Of a stretch of DNA of 64,000 nucleotides, positions 58,381 through 64,000 are shown piece after piece; position 1 is the stretch's first letter, and each line of letters starts with the position of its first letter. The notes beneath the pieces are model-generated. The model searched no databases, had not been told where the DNA came from, and was given only the letters and a program-made list of their open reading frames with translations. Location of the stretch: NCBI GenBank assembly GCA_020723385.1, contig DYIZ01000003.1, positions 13,009 to 77,008 on the forward strand, read 5' to 3'. Source of the DNA: Candidatus Aquidulcis sp. Lineage in GTDB: Bacteria > Chloroflexota > Anaerolineae > Anaerolineales > UBA4823. The position numbers and the translations under genes were made by a program.

Positions 58381-58415
58381 AAGCCCCCCGGAGTTTTGGA
58401 AACTCCGGGGGGCTT
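58381..58415 (-). terminator. Terminator of the gyrase-A-like gene
   Basis: Perfect 16-bp stem AAGCCCCCCGGAGTTT / AAACTCCGGGGGGCTT with a TGG loop, 8 nt beyond the gene's stop on the minus strand. Confidence 0.85.
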
Positions 58416-58422
58416 ATGCCGA

Positions 58423-61299
58423 TTATTGAGTCTGGCGCGTTTTCTTTGTGGACGGTTTGGGAGTGCTTGCCGGTTTTACGGCAGGCGGCTTTGGTTTCGC
58501 CGCAGCGGGTTTCTTGGCCTGGGCCGCGCCTGGTTTTTCAACCGCTGTCTTTGGAACAGCTTTTTTCTTGGCAGCGGGGGTTTTCTTCGGAGCAGGCGCG
58601 CTCTTGGGGGTTGTGGTTTTAACTTTTCCGGCAGGTTTTACCACCCCGGCAGATTTGCCCGCCTTCGAGGCAGCCGGTTTCTTGGGCTGCACTGCCTTGC
58701 CTGCGGATTTAGCAGGGGCATCGAGCGACAGCGCAAGCTGCTCAGCTTCCCCGGCAGGCAGCTTGACATCAGCGGTTGATGGTTTTTCTGCCGATTTTCT
58801 CGGTCGCCGCACGCCATCGGCTGCTGATCGTCCATCGCCTTCCGCCGGACGACTCGCGTCTGCGGCGGTCATCAGCCGCAACACCTGCACGCCGGCTTTA
58901 ACCTGCAAAACATCCTTGCCCATCGCCGCGCGTGTTTGCAAGGGGGCCTCGTCGAAGCGCATCGCCTTGGGCGCCAGCTTGTTGAGGTGCAGTGTGACGC
59001 GGGTGGACGGCTTACCCACCGCGATCCCGGCCAGTGTGGCGGTGCGCGGCAGCTTCCAGGCTACCACGCCCTGACCGTAGCGACCCTGCTTCGGGAACAG
59101 CGCCGCCGCGCAGCGTTTGGCTTTGCCGTCGGATGTGACCAGCAGGATTTCGCCTTTTTCGGGGAGCAGCTCCATCCCGACGATTTCGTCGCGCGCCCCC
59201 AGTTTGATGCCGCCCACCCCGGCAGCCACCAGCCCCATCGGGCGCACATCCTCCTCCGAGAAACGGATCGCCATCCCGTCGGCAGTCGCCAGCAGGATGT
59301 CGGATTTCCCTTCGGTGAGGCACACCCAGCCGAGCGTATCGCCTTCGTTGACTTTGACGATAGCAAAAGGTTTGGAAGATGGGCCGGGAACTTCGGCCAC
59401 ATCCGTTTTCTTGACCATCCCCTGCCGGGTGCAGGTGAAAACGAATTGCCCAGCCGGGCGGGATTCTTTGGTCGGGAGAGTGAAAAGAGCCGCCAGTTTC
59501 GCGCCTTCCGGCAGGGAGCAGGCTTTCCAGAAAGGGTTGCCGTCGGCGGGGGTTTCGGCCTCGGGCAGATTATTCACCGGGGCGGTGGCGCAATCGCCGG
59601 CTTCGTCGCACAGGTAGAGCACATCCCGCGTGTTGGCCTGCAGCAGGAACTGAGGCGCGGCGACGCCTGACAGGCGCGGCGGTTTCTCGTCGGCGGTGCG
59701 GGCGATCAGCCCCTCGGCGGTGACGGTGATCCAGACCGTACGGTCCGGGGCAGCCTGGAGAGGGGCAAAGCTTTGCGCCGGCGTCAGGCCAGACCCGACC
59801 GCCCCATTGCGGCCTTCCCCGGTGAATATGTAGGTTCGCCGCCGGTCGCTGTAGGCTTCTTTGGCCGCGGCAAGCTCGTCGGAGCAAACCTCGCGCATCT
59901 TCTTGGGGGATTTGAGCAGCGCTTCGAGGGCTTTGATGGTGGCCTGGAGTTCTTTGTATTCCTCTTCGATCTTCTTGCGTTCGAGAGCCGCCAGGCGGCG
60001 CAGTTGCAGCTCGAGGATGGCCTGGGCCTGGAGTTCGGTCAGCTTGAAACGCTTCATCAGGCGGGTGCGGGCGGTGTCGGCGTCCGGTGATTTTTTGATC
60101 AACTCGATGACTTCATCGAGGTTCTTCAGGGCGACAAGATAGCCTTCGAGAATGTGGGCGCGGGCGCGGGCTTTTTCCAGCTCGTATTCGGAGCGGCGGC
60201 GGATGACGGTGAGGCGGTGGTCGAGGTAGACGCGCAGCGCCTGTTTGAGACTCAGCATACGCGGCTCACCTTCGACCAGAGCCAGCAAAATGATGGTGAA
60301 GGTGTCGCGCAAAGGCGTGTAACGGTACAGGTCTTGCAGGACTTTCTCCGGCTCGGCAGTCTTGCTCAGTTCGATGACGATGCGCAGCCCGTGACGGTCG
60401 GACTCGTCACGCAGGTCCGAAATCCCGGTGAGTTTCTCGTCGCGGGTCAGCTCGGCGATGCGCTCGATGAGCGAGGCTTTGTTGACCATGTAGGGCAGCT
60501 CGGTGACAATGATGCGCGAGCGGCCGCGTTCCATCTCCTCGGTATGCAGACGCGCCTGGATGGTGACGCGCCCCCTGCCGGTCCCGTAGGCGCTTTTCAG
60601 GTCGTTGTCGCCTGTCCCGGGGATCAGAATACCCCCGGTAGGGAAATCCGGCCCGTGGATGAAGGCCATCAAATCCTCGACGTTGATATCGTCCAGCTTC
60701 TCCCAGTTCGAGAGCAGGTAACGTGAAGCATCCACCACTTCGCCAAGATTGTGCGGGGGGATGCTAGTAGACATACCGACAGCGATGCCGGTCGCTCCGT
60801 TGACAAGCAGGTTGGGGAAGGCGGCGGGGAGCACAACCGGCTCTTGCAGGCTGCCATCAAAGTTGTCCACGAAATTGACGGTATTCTTGCCGATGTCGGC
60901 CAGGAGGTGGGTAGCAGGGGCGGCCAGGCGGGCTTCGGTGTAACGCATGGCCGCCGGGGGATCGCCGTCCACAGAACCGAAGTTGCCCTGCCCGTCTACG
61001 AGCAGGGTGCGCATGGAGAAATCCTGCGCCATGCGGGCCATGGATTCGTAAACGGCCGCGTCGCCGTGCGGGTGGTACTTGCCGAGCACCTCGCCAACGA
61101 TACGGGCAGACTTTTTATAAGGGCTGTCGGGGCGCATACCCATGTCGTGCATGGCGTACAGGATGCGGCGATGGACGGGTTTGAGGCCGTCACGCGCATC
61201 GGGCAGGGCGCGGGCGACGATGACGGACATGGCGTAGTCGAGGTACGCTTGCTGCATTTGATCGTTGATGTCAACGGATTGAACGAGGCCGATTTCCAT
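58423..61299 (-). CDS. gyrA: DNA gyrase/topoisomerase IV subunit A with H1-like tail
   Basis: A 958-residue type IIA topoisomerase subunit. Catalytic Tyr120 in '[13 protein letters not shown]'; winged helix, tower and coiled-coil gate with '[20 protein letters not shown]'; a six-bladed pinwheel-like CTD from about 510. No GyrA-box (QRRGGRG-type) is evident in the CTD, so ParC-like activity (decatenation rather than supercoiling) is possible. In the quinolone pocket, the position of E. coli Ser83 is Ala81 and that of Asp87 is Glu85. The last about 120 residues are Lys/Ala/Pro-rich with 'PAKK' style repeats, like histone H1 or bacterial H1 homologues. Start ATG 61299. No gyrB/parE is adjacent. 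Confidence 0.9.
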   Translation of the reverse strand: MEIGLVQSVDINDQMQQAYLDYAMSVIVARALPDARDGLKPVHRRILYAMHDMGMRPDSPYKKSARIVGEVLGKYHPHGDAAVYESMARMAQDFSMRTLLVDGQGNFGSVDGDPPAAMRYTEARLAAPATHLLADIGKNTVNFVDNFDGSLQEPVVLPAAFPNLLVNGATGIAVGMSTSIPPHNLGEVVDASRYLLSNWEKLDDINVEDLMAFIHGPDFPTGGILIPGTGDNDLKSAYGTGRGRVTIQARLHTEEMERGRSRIIVTELPYMVNKASLIERIAELTRDEKLTGISDLRDESDRHGLRIVIELSKTAEPEKVLQDLYRYTPLRDTFTIILLALVEGEPRMLSLKQALRVYLDHRLTVIRRRSEYELEKARARAHILEGYLVALKNLDEVIELIKKSPDADTARTRLMKRFKLTELQAQAILELQLRRLAALERKKIEEEYKELQATIKALEALLKSPKKMREVCSDELAAAKEAYSDRRRTYIFTGEGRNGAVGSGLTPAQSFAPLQAAPDRTVWITVTAEGLIARTADEKPPRLSGVAAPQFLLQANTRDVLYLCDEAGDCATAPVNNLPEAETPADGNPFWKACSLPEGAKLAALFTLPTKESRPAGQFVFTCTRQGMVKKTDVAEVPGPSSKPFAIVKVNEGDTLGWVCLTEGKSDILLATADGMAIRFSEEDVRPMGLVAAGVGGIKLGARDEIVGMELLPEKGEILLVTSDGKAKRCAAALFPKQGRYGQGVVAWKLPRTATLAGIAVGKPSTRVTLHLNKLAPKAMRFDEAPLQTRAAMGKDVLQVKAGVQVLRLMTAADASRPAEGDGRSAADGVRRPRKSAEKPSTADVKLPAGEAEQLALSLDAPAKSAGKAVQPKKPAASKAGKSAGVVKPAGKVKTTTPKSAPAPKKTPAAKKKAVPKTAVEKPGAAQAKKPAAAKPKPPAVKPASTPKPSTKKTRQTQ

Positions 61300-61313
61300 G
61301 AGAACTCCAGTAA

Positions 61314-61354
61314 GCAGTGACCAGTTATCAGTTATCAGTTATCAGTGGTCAGTG
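61314..61354. repeat. CAGTTAT/AGTGACCAG spacer repeat
   Basis: GCAGTGACCAGTTATCAGTT and following TATCAGTTATCAGTGGTCAGTG: three TTATCAG units flanked by AGTGACC / GGTCAGT. It lies just upstream of the topoisomerase gene. Same family as the linker DNA in pdhC (39240-39295). Confidence 0.55.
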
Positions 61355-61510
61355 TGTGATAATTGCCGCATGTTGGGTTGAGAGTGGGGTTCACTCCACG
61401 CTCGACGCAATCTTACGGGGAAAGGGGGGAAACGTCAAGCGGATGAGAACGGATGAGGTCGGCAGCGGATGAGGCGCGGATTCACGGATGACACGGATTG
61501 GGTTGATGAT

Positions 61511-62461
61511 TCACGGGGCATGGACGAGCAGACCCGAGGCGACCAGGGCGTCGAGCCAGACTTTGGCGACTTTACGCGCTCCGCTCTCGTTCCAGTGAAC
61601 ACTGTCGGTGAAGTCGGCGGATTTGTCGAAACTAGCTTCGAGTTGGCGGTTCATATCTACGAAGATGATCCGATCAACCGGGCTGGCGCTGCCCAGCCGT
61701 TCGGCGGCGGCATTGACAGCCTGATAGGCAGGCCAATCACTGCCATCGGTCCATTGAACGGGCGCCAGCGAGGCAACGAAGATATACACCTGCGGGCGCA
61801 GCTCCACGATGCGCTGCACAAACCTTTCCAGTTTTCCGGCGGCATCGGCGGGGTTCACCTGACGCACATCGAGCGGGAACATATCGTTGATGCCGACCAA
61901 CAGCAGGATGATGTCCGGCTCGGCTGATAGCGAGGTTTCTAAATGATCATACAGGTTGGCAGTGGGGCAGGTCTCACAAAAGCGGGATTGGTCCGGGCCA
62001 ATGGTGTAGCCGCTGTAACCTTCGTGGTCTGGGTCCGTGCCGCCGTGTGCTGGGCGGCTCTGCGTGCCGACAAAATCGAAGGCGAAACCAGCCTCGATCA
62101 GCATCACTTCCAGGTAACCGCGATAACTGTGAACCAGGTTGGGGTAATTCCCCGAGGTGAGCGAATCGCCCATGGGCATGATGTGCCAGGGGATCAGGTT
62201 GGGTGCGGTGGGGGTAGGCGTATCGGTGGGCATGGGCGTGAAAGTCGAAGTCGGCAGCGGTGTATCGGTGGCTGTTGGGGAAGGCGGCGGGAGCGTGGGG
62301 GAAGGGATTTCGGTGGGAGTCGGCGTCCCGGTGGGAACGGGCGTCTCGGTGGGCGTCGCTATCGGTAAGTTGGCCGAAGGCGCGGTCACGATGGCGCAGG
62401 CTGTGAGGGAAAGGCCAAACAGACAGGTCAGCAGGGCGAGGTTAATTTTGATTCGAGTCAT
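61511..62461 (-). CDS. SGNH/GDSL-family esterase lipoprotein
   Basis: A 316-residue lipoprotein. Lipobox LSLTAC (Cys22), then a Pro/Thr stalk about 30-90 built of short repeats. SGNH domain about 95-316: block I 'IMPMGDSLTSGNYP' (catalytic Ser), block III 'LLLVGINDMFP' (Asn), block V 'FTDSVHWNESGARKVA' (Asp-x2-His). The oxyanion Gly lies near 'TDPDHEGYSGYTIGPDQSR', where 'HEGYSG' is common to SGNH carbohydrate or acyl esterases. ATG 62461 (MTRIKIN) is chosen to fit the signal peptide. Substrate may be acetylated glycans. Confidence 0.9.
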   Translation of the reverse strand: MTRIKINLALLTCLFGLSLTACAIVTAPSANLPIATPTETPVPTGTPTPTEIPSPTLPPPSPTATDTPLPTSTFTPMPTDTPTPTAPNLIPWHIMPMGDSLTSGNYPNLVHSYRGYLEVMLIEAGFAFDFVGTQSRPAHGGTDPDHEGYSGYTIGPDQSRFCETCPTANLYDHLETSLSAEPDIILLLVGINDMFPLDVRQVNPADAAGKLERFVQRIVELRPQVYIFVASLAPVQWTDGSDWPAYQAVNAAAERLGSASPVDRIIFVDMNRQLEASFDKSADFTDSVHWNESGARKVAKVWLDALVASGLLVHAP

Positions 62462-62756
62462 GGTGAGGGGTATTATACGAGTCTTTGAGAGCACTCAACA
62501 GGGATGGGCTGAAATAGAGAATCCTTTTATGATAGGCTATGCGGGTAGGTAGGGTTCATGCTACAATTTGGTATATATTTATCATCGCGAGGACAGTCAA
62601 GATAATCTCAGAAGTTCCAGGAAATATTTGGCATTCGATCCAATCAAATATTAGAGTGGTGGGTATTTTCTACCAGCATAAACTGGTAAGATTTTGTTCA
62701 ATATAAATTTAAAGGTTGGGGCATAATCGAAAATTGATCCATCAGGAGGCTATTAT

Positions 62757-64000
62757 ATGCACGCAAAAAAATACTTTTCATCTATCTTTCTCCTCCTAAC
62801 TTTCATATCCTTAAGTTGCAATCTACATTTGCCTGCTTCGCAATCGGCTCCATGCACTGGAAACCTATGCATTGACGGCGTTCAGATCAAGCTAAAAGGT
62901 CAGAAACTAGAAACTTATACTGTTCAGCTTCAATTGCCAGACGAAAAAACGCTGATTTTCTCCTGCCCTCAGCCGCCAACGATCTACGAATCGGCTTCAA
63001 TACAATTCCCAATTCAATGCACAAAAGATAGCATAACACTTATTTCTTACACACCAGAGAACTTGTCGTTAGTGGTGAACTGGGAGAATGGATCCGTAAA
63101 AAGTGATTATGCACTTGTCTACGATACGATATACCCTAATGGGAGCGATTGCCCTTCATGCAAACACACAGTGGTAGAAATGAGTTTGAAAAATGCTGGT
63201 ACACCAGTAGCATCTCTTTTCCCAACTGCAACACCTACTGCCATTCCCATCAATTCCCAGATTCCTCAAGGGAAGTGGATTGTGGCAGGTGAAGATACTA
63301 ATGGCGACTGGTTGGTCTATTCAACGCCATCTATCACGGCAATCGCACTCGACGAGAATTATATTTGGGCAGCAAGTTATGGAGGTTTACTTCGCTGGGA
63401 TCGTACTACCGGCAATGTTCTACACTACCTGGCTCCGCAAACGCCCTTGCCCGATAATGATGTTGACGATGTCATTCTTTACGATGGCAAATTATATATC
63501 GCCACAGAAACCGGCGTGGCAATCTTTGACCGTAAAGATCAATGGACTATTTATAAAAACGATGATATAGGCTTAGGGGAAGATTATAGCAAAGCTATAA
63601 CTGTCATAAACGGAGCAATTTGGGTGGCCAACAAGACTGGAGTAGCATACCAGTCAGATGGCCAATGGCAGACTATCAAATCTGGGCAAGATACTTTCTC
63701 TTTGGAGATAGTATCACGCATTGTTTCCCAGCAAGATGAGATTTACATTGAAGGTGCAGAGAAACTTGGTGATCGTGAAAATATCACATACCGTTATGCC
63801 GATCAAAAGTGGGAAAAGTTTGATACAAACCTCCCTGAAGGGATCGTTGCACCTGATGGTACACGCTGGAAAAATGACGGCAAAGAAGTATTCTACAGCA
63901 AAGATAATGGATTAAATTGGAAATTGGTTTTTAAGTGGCAAGACTACATAATACCTCTCGCTGTTGATGAACAAGGACAATTATATCTAGCAACAGATAG
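62757..64000 (+). CDS. Beta-propeller-like lipoprotein (3' partial)
   Basis: The reading frame is open from ATG 62757 to the window edge (more than 410 residues, no stop). AGGAGG lies eight bases upstream. Lipobox FISLSC (Cys21). An N-terminal beta domain with several Cys follows ('APCTGNLCIDGVQI', 'GSDCPSCKHTVVEM'), then a short Thr/Pro linker. From about residue 170, sensor-like propeller repeats: 'ITAIALDENYIWAASYGGLL', 'RWDRTTGNVLHYL', 'YDGKLYIATETGVAIFDR', 'GAIWVANKTGVAYQSDGQWQ'. These resemble two-component-regulator propeller blades. AT-rich relative to most of the window. Confidence 0.8.
   Translation, partial: MHAKKYFSSIFLLLTFISLSCNLHLPASQSAPCTGNLCIDGVQIKLKGQKLETYTVQLQLPDEKTLIFSCPQPPTIYESASIQFPIQCTKDSITLISYTPENLSLVVNWENGSVKSDYALVYDTIYPNGSDCPSCKHTVVEMSLKNAGTPVASLFPTATPTAIPINSQIPQGKWIVAGEDTNGDWLVYSTPSITAIALDENYIWAASYGGLLRWDRTTGNVLHYLAPQTPLPDNDVDDVILYDGKLYIATETGVAIFDRKDQWTIYKNDDIGLGEDYSKAITVINGAIWVANKTGVAYQSDGQWQTIKSGQDTFSLEIVSRIVSQQDEIYIEGAEKLGDRENITYRYADQKWEKFDTNLPEGIVAPDGTRWKNDGKEVFYSKDNGLNWKLVFKWQDYIIPLAVDEQGQLYLATD

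Noticed and set aside
61314-61354. Possible CRISPR array
   Set aside because: Units are 7 bp in direct tandem with no spacers and no cas genes in the window.

Overview
The window looks like about 64 kb of a chromosome from Chloroflexota, most likely class Anaerolineae. This is inferred from gene content and style: many lipoproteins with Thr/Pro-rich 'TPTPTP' stalks, LysM and LCP wall proteins, PAS/GAF-laden kinases, an ECF sigma factor fused in operon to a LysM ectodomain anti-sigma protein, and spacers full of palindromes. No marker gene fixes the taxon. Most genes are GC-rich. A few islands (48775-49581, 54575-55217, 62757-64000) are clearly AT-richer. I see no rRNA, CRISPR array, insertion sequence or phage.

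Layout. 1-7.1 kb: end of a sugar isomerase/epimerase gene, an MCP-cheW operon, an OmpR/BaeS two-component pair, an ICMT-like methyltransferase and a small His-rich membrane protein. 7.1-8.2 kb: a secreted Ntn-hydrolase-like lipoprotein. 8.3-24.0 kb: a signalling island with two giant sensor kinases and eight receiver domains spread over six proteins, built around two threonine-synthase-like PLP enzymes. One enzyme gene sits in operon with a lone receiver. The other enzyme is fused in frame to two receiver domains. 24.0-30.0 kb: glycogen/alpha-glucan locus (GH57 divergent from glgA-glgC-malQ). 30-33.2 kb: CBM9-like lipoprotein, NUDIX regulator, D-Ala-D-Ala-ligase-like ATP-grasp. 33.4-37.4 kb: a 6S-like structured RNA, asnS, a small unknown gene and aspS with an apparent transcription attenuator. 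37.5-41.8 kb: a four-helix membrane protein behind a near-consensus promoter, then pyruvate dehydrogenase genes pdhA-pdhB-pdhC, with pdhC broken by a 1-nt frameshift. 41.9-44.5 kb: LysE exporter and ABC transporter. 44.5-48.6 kb: anti-sigma/ECF sigma pair, DivIC-like protein, tRNA-Leu(CAG). 48.8-57.7 kb: cell-envelope genes (kinase-like membrane protein lacking the phospho-His, LysM protein, LCP protein, retropepsin-like protease, TIM-barrel/NTF2 protein, polysaccharide deacetylase). 57.7-64 kb: MazEF, a gyrase-A/ParC-like subunit with a histone-H1-like tail, SGNH hydrolase lipoprotein, and a partial beta-propeller lipoprotein running off the end.

The most unusual object is the signalling island. 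A threonine synthase-REC-REC fusion (21467-23563) is followed 9 nt later by a stand-alone receiver. A second threonine synthase-like gene 12 kb away is also in operon with a stand-alone receiver. This suggests phospho-signalling control of a PLP enzyme, or a moonlighting enzyme scaffold; I know of no described precedent. Other points worth a second look are the His-to-Gln substitution in the dimerisation domain of the kinase-like protein at 49951, spacer repeats that have become coding sequence in pdhC and pdhA, the aspS attenuator, the 6S-like RNA, and a GAAC-N4-GTTC palindrome inside a promoter spacer.

Spacers carry several families of long perfect hairpins. Some are ordinary bidirectional terminators between convergent genes. 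Others look like dispersed repeats. Start sites were moved from the longest reading frame wherever a ribosome-binding site or signal peptide gave a better choice; this is stated per gene.
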